Below are positions 26,717 to 35,793 of a stretch of DNA of 64,000 nucleotides, one piece after another (within the stretch, counting starts at the first letter, position 1; each line of letters starts with the position of its first letter). The notes below the pieces were generated by a model. That model was not told the origin of the DNA and searched no databases. It worked only from the letters and a program-made list of their open reading frames with translations. The stretch comes from JAJRVM01 sp963700515. GTDB lineage: Bacteria > Planctomycetota > Planctomycetia > Pirellulales > Pirellulaceae. Where the stretch lies: assembly GCA_963700515.1 (NCBI GenBank), contig CAVOXY010000024.1, forward strand, positions 1 through 64,000, read 5' to 3'. A program made the position numbers and the translations under genes.

Positions 26717-27865
26717 TTACCAGCGCCAGTGGTAGGGGACCGGCTCGCCTCGCAAGCTCTTCTGTCGCGCTTCCTTGTGTTTGCGATAGACTTCGGCAAT
26801 CGTTTCCGGGGTATTGGCCACGCCCCCTGCGGGATACTGATTGGCCAGTGGAGGCCGCTTCTCGGAGAGGACGTGATAGGCATCGGATCGGCGGAAGTGG
26901 AGATGTCGCTGCTTGTGGTCCTGAATACCGGAATAAAGCGTTTCGTAAAAGTACTCGTCGCCGCGCGTTGCGCCCCGAACATCGACGTCGGCCCAAGCGA
27001 TGGCGGGATCCTCATGCTGGGCGTCCGCGAGCACTTCGGCGCGCGGTGAAACAATCATCGAATTGGCATAGGTGGACGAGACGTGATGGACCTGGTTATC
27101 CATGGCTCGCGTGCGCATATGAAAATCGGTCAGGCTCGCCGCGCTAGGCTGGCAAATGATCTGAGCGCCGTTCATCGCACAACAAGCGGCTGACTCTGGC
27201 CACATCTGGTCGTAACAGATGAGCATGCTGATCCAGCCCAAATCGGTTTCGAACGCCGGAAACGCATCTCCCGCCCCCACCTGCCACAGTTCGTACTGCG
27301 GCAGATGCACCTTGCGATAGCGGCCGACCAACGCACCATTGCTCCCGAACAGATCGGCCACGTTGTAAATGGCATCCCCCTCCATCGCGAAGTAGCAGGC
27401 CACGATATGCATCGAGCATTTCCGAGCCAATGCCGCGAGTCGCTGGGGAACGAGCGATGTTTGCTTCTCGACGCCGCGGCGAAAAATCGATCGATCGTCC
27501 AGGAACGTCATGCAGGAGCTGAGTCGAGTGAAGTCTTCCGTGATCACCGCCAATTGACACTTTTCGCCCGCCGCCCGCTCCAGCAATTGCTCGAACCAGG
27601 CTATTCTCCGCTCGATTGACGTCAGAAGATCCGTCATGGAGAAGTCACTGCTAAAGGGATCGGTCCTGAGTCCGTTGCAGGTGGGAACCTGGTTCGATTG
27701 AATCGTCCCAATCCGGATCCGGTCTGCCCCCTTCTCCGCCCCCTGCGGCATGATCCGCGGTGCGGGGGTGTCTCCGGCGACCGCTCCTCCCGCCATCGCT
27801 AACGAAGCAAGTGGTGCCAGTGTGGCAGCTTGAAGAAATCGGCGGCGCGCTAGTTGGCGTTTCAT
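26717..27865 (-). CDS. Carbon-nitrogen hydrolase (nitrilase superfamily), Tat-exported
   Basis: 382 residues. It has a Tat signal (MKRQLARRRFLQAATLAPLAS), then a nitrilase fold: QLAVITEDFTRLSS (Glu), VGRYRKVHLP (Lys) and WISMLICYDQMWPESA (nucleophile Cys), so the Glu-Lys-Cys triad is present. Members cleave non-peptide C-N bonds of nitriles, amides or carbamoyl compounds; the substrate is unknown. The ATG at 27865 is preferred over an ATG at 28051, because it directly precedes the signal and upstream codons look random. A second, divergent family member follows at 28351. Confidence 0.85.
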   Translation of the reverse strand: MKRQLARRRFLQAATLAPLASLAMAGGAVAGDTPAPRIMPQGAEKGADRIRIGTIQSNQVPTCNGLRTDPFSSDFSMTDLLTSIERRIAWFEQLLERAAGEKCQLAVITEDFTRLSSCMTFLDDRSIFRRGVEKQTSLVPQRLAALARKCSMHIVACYFAMEGDAIYNVADLFGSNGALVGRYRKVHLPQYELWQVGAGDAFPAFETDLGWISMLICYDQMWPESAACCAMNGAQIICQPSAASLTDFHMRTRAMDNQVHHVSSTYANSMIVSPRAEVLADAQHEDPAIAWADVDVRGATRGDEYFYETLYSGIQDHKQRHLHFRRSDAYHVLSEKRPPLANQYPAGGVANTPETIAEVYRKHKEARQKSLRGEPVPYHWRW

Positions 27866-28350
27866 GCGAAATTGTCTCCCGAGGTGACACGACATGGCGA
27901 AGTGGAGCCGGCGGTCGATACCGTCCGCCAGCGAGTCCGGCACCGTAATCGTATCCGATGTCCTGCCCGTTCCCAAGAAACAAGCCACGCGCTTTCGCGG
28001 TCCCGCCGCTGAGCAACTACCCCCTCCCCCCCTCCGATTATCAGCGTTCAAGGAGTTCAGGCCGGGCAGGCGTTGCGCAACTGTCGACGGATAATCTTAA
28101 TCGTAATCTGTAATTGTTTAGCCCCTGGCACGCCTTACCTGGTGAAAACAAGGGCACCGTGCACTGCACACGGCTCAAGTGTTACAGATTAAGATTGAAC
28201 GGTTGCCATCGGCTATACTCGTACCAGACCACCGAGTTGGGCCTGTCGGTGGCGTGACCAAGTAACTCACACTGCTGCGGTCTGGTTTGTGCTCAAACCG
28301 TGGCAATCGTCAATCAAATCTCCATCGGAAGATCAATAAGGAACCGTGAC

Positions 28351-29340
28351 ATGATCCGCTCAATCCTACTCACCTTGATTCTGTTGATGGCGGCCACGCA
28401 TTGTCCTCATGCCTGGGCCCTGAAGGATGTGGCCAAAATCACGCTGGTCCAATTGACCACGCGTGGCAAAACCCCCGATTCAATCATCGAGCGGATGCCA
28501 GCGTTTTTTGATCAAGCCTCTGCCAACGGTTCCGACCTGATCGTCTTCCCCGAATATGTGCTGGGCCACATGATCACGGTCGAGCACCCACGCGTGCAGA
28601 AGTTTTTCGAACTCGCTCGGCAACACAAAATGTACGCGATTGCCGGGATGGTCGAGAAGTGCGACGATCGCTGGGCCACTACGGCGCTGGTTGTGGATCG
28701 AGCAGGAAACTTGCTGGGACGCTATTTCAAGTGTCATCCGGCGTCCGGCCCGCCACCCCATTTCTGGCCGCCGGTCGACGGCAATGACGCGGAAGCACGT
28801 GGCCTACTGGGCAATCAGTTCAAAGTGTTTCACCTCGATTTCGGCCCCATCGGAATTCTCCAGTGTTACGACGGCTATTTCCCGGAAGCCTGGGGGTGCA
28901 CTTCGTTCAACGGCGCGGAGGTCATCTTGTGGATCAACGGTCGCGACGGGATGATCGAAGACGGTTATTGCCGTTTCGCAGCCGATGCGTACGGCTGCGC
29001 GGTCGGAGCGAATATTACCGATGGCAAGAACACCGGTTTCGCGGGACGCTTCGTCCGCGCCGAAGGAGTACCGGAAGAAAGTCGCTTGTTCCCCCGCATT
29101 TCCGAACCTGGCGACGGTTGCGTGCATGCCACGATCGATTTGAAAGGATTGCGACGAAGTCGGAAGCACTTGCGCACCATGCATCAGCGCCGACCGGAAC
29201 TGTACGGCCGGCTGACCGAAGACATCAAGATCTGGCAGGACTATCCCGACATCCCCTGGGACTCCCCCGAATGCGAAGCACGTGTCAACCAGGCGCAGTT
29301 AGATCCACCCCCGAAACGCGATGGCGCCGACGACAAGTGA
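28351..29340 (+). CDS. Carbon-nitrogen hydrolase (nitrilase superfamily), secreted
   Basis: 329 residues with a Sec signal peptide (MIRSILLTLILLMAATHCPHAWA). The triad is visible as LIVFPEYVLGHM (Glu), LGRYFKCHP (Lys) and IGILQCYDGYFPEAW (Cys). It ends with a charged, disordered tail. AAGGAA stands about 8 bases before the ATG. With the Tat-exported relative at 26717 it forms a divergent pair of exported nitrilase-like enzymes; whether they share a substrate is unknown. The gap between them (27866-28350) holds an imperfect inverted repeat (AATCTTAATC near 28094, GATTAAGATT near 28188). Confidence 0.87.
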   Translation: MIRSILLTLILLMAATHCPHAWALKDVAKITLVQLTTRGKTPDSIIERMPAFFDQASANGSDLIVFPEYVLGHMITVEHPRVQKFFELARQHKMYAIAGMVEKCDDRWATTALVVDRAGNLLGRYFKCHPASGPPPHFWPPVDGNDAEARGLLGNQFKVFHLDFGPIGILQCYDGYFPEAWGCTSFNGAEVILWINGRDGMIEDGYCRFAADAYGCAVGANITDGKNTGFAGRFVRAEGVPEESRLFPRISEPGDGCVHATIDLKGLRRSRKHLRTMHQRRPELYGRLTEDIKIWQDYPDIPWDSPECEARVNQAQLDPPPKRDGADDK

Positions 29341-29498
29341 GGCGGCAGGGGGGCGCCGGATTCTGAGGTGCCGACGCTCGCTGTGGCGTCTTGGGGAGTG
29401 GCCCTGACTGTTCCAGCGAGCTGGTCACACCCACGAGCAGCGAGCCGGACTCTGGTGTCGCACCTTGGCGTTGGGTGATGCGCCGCCGCGTTTCGTCA

Positions 29499-30362
29499 TC
29501 ACGTCGTCTTGCGCCCCAGCCAGAGGGAGCCCAACACACAGAGGATCTGGAGGGCATAGAACGTTGCGAACAGCCCACCGGCGGCTCCGATCACGAAGAT
29601 AAACGGTTCGACCCAGCGGGCCGCCCACCAGCCGCCGATATCAAGCATGACGGCCAGCAAGGGAACGGGGCCGATGACCAGTTTCAGCGCGTTTGGTAAC
29701 CCGGTCATCAGGAACAGCACACCGACGATGAAATGCAAAGACCGGCATCGACAAGACGTGTACGTGCGTGACCTGCACGAGTCGAGGGATGGAGATCGGT
29801 TTGATGACTTTGGTCTGCATGCCCGAAACTTCCGTCTTGATATCCGGCTTTGGCCATCACCATGACCAGCGCGTATTGTGGCTCGCTATCTCCCGTTTCC
29901 GCGTAAGGGATGTCTGCGCTTTCGCCATCGTCCGCGTTGTGGCACTCGATGCAGTTGGCCTTGGATGATCGCTTTGGCCGATGGGTCGCCCTCTTGCGAC
30001 CAGTCCCGGCTTGTCGAATTCACTTTCCTTGGCTTCGTCTTCGAGCCACTTGATCAACCCGCGAATCGCCGGCTCGCCTCCCTCTTCCAAATACTCTCGC
30101 ATCTGACCATCCGGCCGGACTTCTTTCAGCATCTTTGAGTTGACGATGATTTTGTCGTCCGGCTTGTAAGTCTTCTCCATGCCGTGAAAAGCGCCCGCAG
30201 GTCATCGATCGTCAGGCCTGGTTCGTCATCAGCCAATTGGTGATGGAAATAGATGTTCGCGACACCACACAAATAGCCGGGACCAACGATGAGCACGAAC
30301 AGCGTTACCAGCAGCTTCGCCGGGAAGGTCAGTTTGGCCAGGCGAATACCGTCACCGTTCAT
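29499..30362 (-). CDS. Membrane-anchored single-haem c-type protein, frameshifted
   Basis: Joined over at least three frame changes, this is about 285 residues. It has an N-terminal membrane helix (PAKLLVTLFVLIVGPGYLCG) and a soluble part (DDEPGLTIDDLRALF, then EKTYKPDDKIIVNSKMLKEV). One haem-c motif, CIECH, is followed by three or four C-terminal membrane helices (VGVLFLMTGLPNALKLV, VEPFIFVIGAAGGLFATF). AGGAG lies 8 bases before the ATG at 30362. I do not recognise a named family. The layout suggests a membrane haem protein in an electron-transfer chain. Confidence 0.65.
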
Positions 30363-30831
30363 TGTGCTTTCTCCTGACTGATGAAGGCCCGACGCGCGAG
30401 CAGTCGGCAAGTGATCGACAATGGAACATGTGCAACCTAACACGAGCGATGGCGTTTCTCAAGAGAGAAACCTGGTGGCGACAACTGTGCGAGAGAGGCT
30501 AAACGGACCATGGTCGCAGCGGACGATCCAGGCGTTTCCCGACCGCGGCCTGCGACCACAGCCAAATGCAGTGCCGGGTCCCGCCCCGCCGGGGATTCGA
30601 CAGTCCCGCGCGTCCAAAGTCGATAGGGAAGGAAGAATAGGGGTAACCGCATGAGGAAGTCAGGGGAAAGACCTGGCCAGCCAACGCTCAGCGATTTCCT
30701 TTCTCATTCTCGAGGCCTCATTCTTCACGGCCTATTTTCTCTTCATTGCTCCACGTGGTCAAAAGTTCCCACCAACATCGCGCGCCGTGCCCATGTCACT
30801 GACCAACACTCTCCGGGACTCCCGAGGGTAG

Positions 30832-30859
30832 TTGACAGTGGGGCGCACGGCGCTATGCT
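30832..30859 (+). promoter_or_regulatory. Sigma-70-like promoter for the Fur-type regulator
   Basis: TTGACA (30832-30837) and TATGCT (30854-30859) are separated by 16 bases, a good match to the housekeeping consensus. The start of transcription would be near 30866, about 95 bases before the GTG start codon. The rest of the 30363-30961 gap shows nothing else apart from the inverted repeat at 30881. Confidence 0.55.
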
Positions 30860-30880
30860 AACCCGGCAACGACTGCTAGT

Positions 30881-30895
30881 TGGTATTTTTTACCA
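30881..30895. promoter_or_regulatory. Possible operator (TGGTA-N5-TACCA)
   Basis: A perfect inverted repeat TGGTA, TTTTT, TACCA lies about 15-30 bases after the predicted transcription start of the Fur-type gene. An AT-rich dyad at this place would suit autoregulation by a Fur/PerR-like protein, though it is not a classical Fur box. Confidence 0.35.
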
Positions 30896-30961
30896 TTTGC
30901 CATCTACCGTGCGTCGCGGTCGTCATCGGGGGCTGTGCGCAGCCGTAGATGAACCCAAATC

Positions 30962-31483
30962 GTGAGCGAACGCGAAATTGAGCGACGATTGCACGAGTTC
31001 GAGGGCTTGTGCCGTGCGCAAGGCCTGCCGCTGACAGTCCAGCGTCGTGACATTCTGCGGGCCGTCCTGCAGCGGGATGATCATCCCAGCGTCGATCAGA
31101 TATACGACTCCGTGAGGGGGCGCATTCCTGGACTCTCTCGGACCACGGTCTATCGCGTGCTCGACACACTCTGCCAGCTCGGCGTGCTGCGACGAGTGCA
31201 TCACCCTGGAGCGACTGTGCGGTTCGACGGCAAGATCACTCGCCACCATCACCTGGTGTGCCGCAGATGCCATCATGTGATCGATGTGGAGTCGAAGAAG
31301 TTGAACGAGTTGGAGCTTTCGCCCGGGCCGCGGCAGGGCTTCTTGGTCGAGGATTTCGCGGTGCATTTCCATGGAGTGTGCGCGCTCTGCCGCACGAAGA
31401 GCGCTGATGGAAGTGACAGAATCGGCGAACAGTCAATCTGGCGAACAGTCGATCTGGCGAACAGTCAATCTGGCGAACAGTGA
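30962..31483 (+). CDS. Fur-family transcriptional regulator (Fur/PerR-like)
   Basis: 173 residues. Winged-helix DNA-binding domain (LTVQRRDILRAVLQRDDHPSVDQIYDSV, then GLSRTTVYRVLDTL), metal-binding ITRHHHLVCRRCHHVIDV, and a second C-x2-C (CALC). It represses genes in response to iron or peroxide; which of these cannot be told. The final 20 residues (IGEQSIWRTVDLANSQSGEQ) come from a 16-base tandem repeat and are probably a late addition. The start is the GTG at 30962. The downstream rubredoxin fusion begins 12 bases after the stop. Confidence 0.88.
   Translation: MSEREIERRLHEFEGLCRAQGLPLTVQRRDILRAVLQRDDHPSVDQIYDSVRGRIPGLSRTTVYRVLDTLCQLGVLRRVHHPGATVRFDGKITRHHHLVCRRCHHVIDVESKKLNELELSPGPRQGFLVEDFAVHFHGVCALCRTKSADGSDRIGEQSIWRTVDLANSQSGEQ
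31424..31483 (+). repeat. 16-bp tandem repeat inside the Fur-like gene
   Basis: Nearly four copies of GGCGAACAGTCAATCT (one with G for A) encode the C-terminal tail of the regulator and supply its stop codon. Confidence 0.85.
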
Positions 31484-31495
31484 GAGCAGCAAATC

Positions 31496-32622
31496 ATGGC
31501 TCGCTACGTTTGTCCCATTTGCGGGTACGTTCATGATGAGGCGACGTCGGGCGAGCGTTTCGACAGTCTGTCCGATTCCTGGACCTGTCCGGTGTGCGGC
31601 GCGGCAAAGAACCAATTTGAGGCGGAGGAGGGGGAGGAAATCACCGCCGATGTGCCGCCCTCTGCTGACGGTCAGTCAACTCCGGCGGTCGGCGCGGCGA
31701 GATTCCACCTGCCACCGCTGTTGGTCCACCGGGGTTCGGCTATGTCTTCCTGGCCGTCTATCTGTTATTGATCCTGCAGATGGTGCCGCGCTTGTGGACC
31801 TATCAGATTGAGTTTCCGGCGCGCACAGTTGTGCACCTCTCGTTGGGCATGGCGGTGGGTGTCATGCTGCTGTTGAAAATCGGTATCGTACGCTTCTTTC
31901 GCCGTCTCGATCAGACGCTCGTCCCCTTGCTCGGTACATCGCTGCTAGTGGGCAGTGTCGTATTGGTCGGCATCTCGGTCCCGTCAGCCTTTCGGGAGGC
32001 CTTCGCCACGGCACGACTGTTTACCCTGGAGAATCGCCAGCGCGTCCAGTCGCTTCTCGCTCAGGCAGGCCTCGACGACACCGAGTCCGCTCGGCTGGCA
32101 ACCACGCCGTCGCTGCGCCAAGGTCAACAGATCCTGCGGCACGAGTGTGTTGATTGCCACGACCTGCGGACCGTCTTGGCCAGGCCTCGCACTCCCACGC
32201 TGTGGCGGCAGACCGTGCGACGCATGGCGGACCGTACGGCCTTGATCGCGCCGCTGGATGATCAACAACAGTGGCAGGTGACCGCCTATTTGACAGCCTT
32301 ATCTCCTCAGTTGCAGAAGTCCGCTCAGCAGTTTTCCGAGCAGCTAGAGCGGACGGACGCGGCCCAGAAGGCGGCTGAAGCGATTGCCGAGGCGGACGCT
32401 CCGTTGGCCGCGTATGACCCGGCGGCGGCCACCGAACTGTTTCACATGAAGTGTTCACAATGCCACGCGGTTTCCGTGGTGGCGTCGTCACCCCCCGCCA
32501 GCGAAGCTGCCGCTCGCAAACTGGTCGCCGCCATGGTTGACGAAGGGCTGGAGGCTTCGCCACTAGAATTGGATATGATTGTGCAATACCTGGCCAAGAC
32601 ATATGGAAATAACGGAAAGTAG
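31496..32622 (+). CDS. Rubredoxin-membrane-dihaem cytochrome c fusion, one frameshift
   Basis: It starts with a full rubredoxin domain (YVCPICGYVHDEATSG, then WTCPVCGAAKNQFE; four Cys for the mononuclear iron). After a frame change near 31690 it has two or three membrane helices (YVFLAVYLLLILQMV, LSLGMAVGVMLLLKIGIV, VPLLGTSLLVGSVVLVG), then a soluble part with two haem-c motifs, CVDCH and CSQCH, and an Ala/Gln-rich helix between them. It may pass electrons from a cytoplasmic rubredoxin to periplasmic haems, or serve oxygen or peroxide defence together with the Fur regulator and the peroxidase nearby. The ATG at 31496 begins directly with the rubredoxin domain. Confidence 0.82.
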
Positions 32623-32635
32623 TGGGAGTCACGCC

Positions 32636-34042
32636 ATGAGCCCGCTGATCAATGCCGTGCTGGGGGTACTGTTCGTCGGAGTGGGTGCCGCCGCGACGCT
32701 CCTGATGTACTATCTCCGTGGTGCCCCGCTGCGCCAGCACGCCCCGCTTCCCGCGACGCCAGGTCCCTCAACGCCTGCGGGCTCGGAGTCCGAGACGGCC
32801 GCGGAGTCGGTTGAGGAACTCTACCTGGCCCGCTGGAGAAGATCGTCGGACGATTTGGAGCGGCAGTTCGATCAAATTCATACGATTGCCGAAACCGGAC
32901 GTTCGATCATCGAACCGATGCGGAGCAGGAAAGCGGTCACTTCGTGGGACGATCTGCTGATCAAGGGCGCTCAGTTGGCCACCATCCCGCTCAACGACGA
33001 CGAACCGGTTGGCACACGGACGATACTGGGACCAAGTGCGGAAAAGCCGCTGGTGATCGACACGCCGATCATTGTCAGCCACATGTCGTTTGGCGCCTGT
33101 CGCGAGAGATCAAGATCGCGTTGGCGCGGGGCAGTGCGGCGGTCGGCACGGCGATCTGCTCGGGTGAGGGAGGGCTCCTGGAAGACGAAGTTGGGCAGCG
33201 CTCACCGCTATATCTTTGAATATGTCCCCAACCGCTACAGCGTCACGGACGAGAATCTACGGCGCGTGGATGCGATTGAGATCAAGTTCGGCCAGTCGGC
33301 CAAGCCTGGGATGGGGGGGCATTTGCCGGGCAATAAGGTCTCGAGTGAAATCGCCGCCGTGCGTGGGCGAGTGGCGGGGCAGGACATTATCAGCCCGGCT
33401 CGTTTTCCCGACATTCACTCGCGAGATGACCTGCGCCGACTGGTCGATTCGCTGCGGCAGCGATCCGCGGGACGGCCGATCGGCGTCAAGATCGCCGCCG
33501 GGAATCTGGAGGCCGATCTGGATTTCGCCCTTTCCGCCGGTCCCGATTTCATCACGGTGGACGGCCGCGCTGGAGCCACCGGAGCGGCCCCGAAATTCGT
33601 CAAGGACGCGACCTCCATTCCGACCATCTATGCCCTCTGTCGAGCCCGCAAGTTCCTGGATCAGCGAAAATCCGATCACGTGTCCCTTGTGATTACCGGG
33701 GGACTGCGGATTTCCTCCGATTTCGCCAAAGCCCTCGCCTTGGGGGCCGATGCCGTGGCGATTGCCTCCGCGGCGCTGATGGCCAGCGGTTGCCAACAGT
33801 ATCGCCTCTGCCATACGGGAAAATGCCCCGTCGGGATCGCTACGCAGGACCCGGAGTTGAGACAACGGCTTCAGGTCGACAAGTCGGCGCGGTATCTTGA
33901 GAACTTCCTGCGTGTGTCGACCGAGGAGTTGAAGATGTTTGCGCGGCTGACAGGCCACCGCGATGTACACGATCTGTCGGTGCGCGACATCTGCACGACG
34001 AATGCGGATATCTCGAACTCAACGGTGATCGAACATGTGTGA
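32636..34042 (+). CDS. FMN-binding glutamate-synthase-like protein, membrane-anchored
   Basis: 468 residues. An N-terminal membrane helix (AVLGVLFVGVGAAATLLMYYL) is followed by the FMN/Fe-S domain of glutamate synthase: MSFGA, KFGQSAKPGMGGHLPGNKV, ISPARFPDIHS, VKIAAGN, DFITVDGRAGATGAAP, LVITGGLRISSDFAKALALGADAVAIAS and the cluster loop CHTGKCPVGIATQ. The amidotransferase and NADPH domains are absent. A compensating pair of frame changes between about 33095 and 33195 scrambles 33 codons that otherwise read SREIKIALARGSAAVGTAIC. It starts 13 bases after the rubredoxin fusion, so rubredoxin or a cytochrome may be its redox partner. Its physiological reaction is uncertain. Confidence 0.82.
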   Translation: MSPLINAVLGVLFVGVGAAATLLMYYLRGAPLRQHAPLPATPGPSTPAGSESETAAESVEELYLARWRRSSDDLERQFDQIHTIAETGRSIIEPMRSRKAVTSWDDLLIKGAQLATIPLNDDEPVGTRTILGPSAEKPLVIDTPIIVSHMSFGACRERSRSRWRGAVRRSARRSARVREGSWKTKLGSAHRYIFEYVPNRYSVTDENLRRVDAIEIKFGQSAKPGMGGHLPGNKVSSEIAAVRGRVAGQDIISPARFPDIHSRDDLRRLVDSLRQRSAGRPIGVKIAAGNLEADLDFALSAGPDFITVDGRAGATGAAPKFVKDATSIPTIYALCRARKFLDQRKSDHVSLVITGGLRISSDFAKALALGADAVAIASAALMASGCQQYRLCHTGKCPVGIATQDPELRQRLQVDKSARYLENFLRVSTEELKMFARLTGHRDVHDLSVRDICTTNADISNSTVIEHV

Positions 34043-34121
34043 CGTCAGACGCGAGAAGTAACTCGTCAATGTTGGGCGGCTCTGCCGCCAGGTTGTATCC
34101 CTAGCTTCGAGGAGAAAAGCG

Positions 34122-35470
34122 ATGATGAGACAAAGCATGGACCGATGGTGGAAGTGGTTAAGTGTAGCCCTCATGATGACCCTGCTACTGGCCGGCTGCG
34201 CCAAGGACGAGAAGACCAAGAAGCGAAGGCGGAAAGGACCGCCGAGAAGGCGACACGACGAAGGCCGACACGACGAAGGCCGACAAGCGACGAAGGCTGA
34301 CAAGGAGAAGGCCGACAAGGAGAAGGCTGACAAGGAGAAGGCTGACAAGGAGAAGGCCGACCAGGAGAAGGCCGACCAGGAGAAGGCCGACCAGGAGAAG
34401 GCCGACCAGGAGAAGGCCGACCAGGAAAAGGCCGACCAGGAAAAGGCCGACCAGGAAAAGGCCGACATGCAGGAGCCGCCGAAGGAAGCCCCGGCTGATA
34501 CCGCCAGCCCACCGGCGGAGACGGTCGCGGCTATGAAGGTGGAGGTGCCGTTGGGTCTGCCGGAATTGCAAGATTCCTGCGGACAACCCGATGACTGCTG
34601 AGAAGATTGAGTTGGGCAGAATGCTCTATTTCGACACACGACTGAGCAAAGATGGCACCGTCTCCTGCGCCACGTGCCACGACCCCAAAACGGCTTGGAC
34701 TCAGCACACGCCCACCAGCACGGGGATTGGCGGGCAGGTGGGAGGAGCGAATTCTCCCACCGTCATCAATTCGGCCTACGCCGACGCGCAGTTCTGGGAT
34801 GGACGAGCGGCCACGCTGGAAGAGCAGGCGTTGGGACCGATCGAGAATCCGATCGAAATGGGGCATCAGCTGGATGACATGATTCCGCAACTCAACGCCC
34901 TGGCGGGATACAACGAACGATTCCAGCAAGGTCTTCCAGACCGATGTCACCAAAGAGGGAATCGCCATGGCCATCGCCGCGTTTGAACGCACTGTGCTCA
35001 GCGGCAATTCACCCTACGACAAGTTCAAGCAGGGTGATGCAGCGGCGCTGACCGATGTTCAGAAGCAGGGTATGCAGTTGTTTGAAGATCTCGGCTGCTC
35101 CACTTGCCATGCACCACCGTTGTTCAGCAACTACAAGTACTACAATGCGGGTGTCGGCTCGAACAAAGAGAAGCCGGATGAAGGACGGATGGCAGTTACG
35201 AAGAAAGACAGCGATATGGGCAAGTTCCGTGTGCCGGCTCTACGGGAAGTTGCCAACACGGGACCTTATTTCCACGACGGCAGTTGCGACACGCTCGAAA
35301 AGGCCGTGGCGCTGATGGCAGGTGGTGGTATCGACAATCCGAACCTGTCGGCCATGCTCAAAGGGCTCGCGGACAAGAAAGTTTCGGCTGAGGACCAGGC
35401 CGCGATCGTGGAGTTCCTGAAAGCCCTCTCGGGCGAATATCCCATCATCGAACCGCCGGCACTGCCGTAG
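34122..35470 (+). CDS. Dihaem cytochrome c peroxidase family lipoprotein, frameshifted
   Basis: A lipoprotein signal (LMMTLLLAGC) is followed by a long Lys/Glu/Ala/Asp linker made of about twelve KADKE/KADQE repeats. Then comes a MauG/CcpA-type peroxidase: LGRMLYFDTRLSKDGTVSCATCH, QFWDGRA, AAFERTVLSGNSPYDKF, GCSTCHAPPLFS, FRVPALREVANTGPYFHDG. Two CxxCH motifs bind the electron-transferring and the peroxidatic haem. It reduces H2O2 in the periplasm using cytochrome c. Frame changes lie near 34570 and 34930. The charged helix would hold the enzyme away from the membrane. A strong terminator follows. Confidence 0.85.
34293..34466 (+). repeat. 15-bp in-frame tandem repeat encoding the KADQE/KADKE linker
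   Basis: About twelve copies of GCCGACCAGGAGAAG and close variants, inside the peroxidase lipoprotein gene. The copies fall into blocks (AAGGAG, CAGGAG, CAGGAA), a sign of recent slippage or unequal exchange. The product is a highly charged helix. Confidence 0.92.
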
Positions 35471-35489
35471 CGGATCGATCATGAATCAC

Positions 35490-35524
35490 GACAGGGCCAC
35501 CCCCGTGGCAGGGGTGGCCCTGTC
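35490..35524 (+). terminator. Strong hairpin terminator after the peroxidase gene
   Basis: GACAGGGCCACCCC (35490-35503) pairs perfectly with GGGGTGGCCCTGTC (35511-35524), a 14-bp GC-rich stem with a 7-base loop, 20 bases after the stop. It is followed by ATTTGTCATTTG rather than a pure T-run. Confidence 0.75.
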
Positions 35525-35775
35525 ATTTGTCATTTGTCATTCGTCATTGGTCATTGGTCATTGGTCATTTGTCATTGTGTCATTCGTTGCTTGTCACTCT
35601 TGTTACTTGTTGGCATGTGGGACCCTTGTGATTGACACCCGACTGTTTGTCAGCCACTACCGAGTGACCAATGACCAATGACCAATGACCAATGACCAAT
35701 GACCAACTGACCAATGACCATTGACCAATGACCATTGACCAATGACCAATGACCAATGACCAATGACCAATGACT
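35525..35775. repeat. Two opposed heptamer arrays (TCATTGG / CCAATGA)
   Basis: The left part (35525-35620) carries units TCATTTG, TCATTCG and TCATTGG on the plus strand; the right part (35660-35775) carries about fifteen units of CCAATGA, the complement. The two halves could fold on each other into a long hairpin. The whole gap between the terminator and the peptidase gene consists of these repeats. Confidence 0.92.
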
Positions 35776-35793
35776 TTTTCAAAGGTGATCTAG

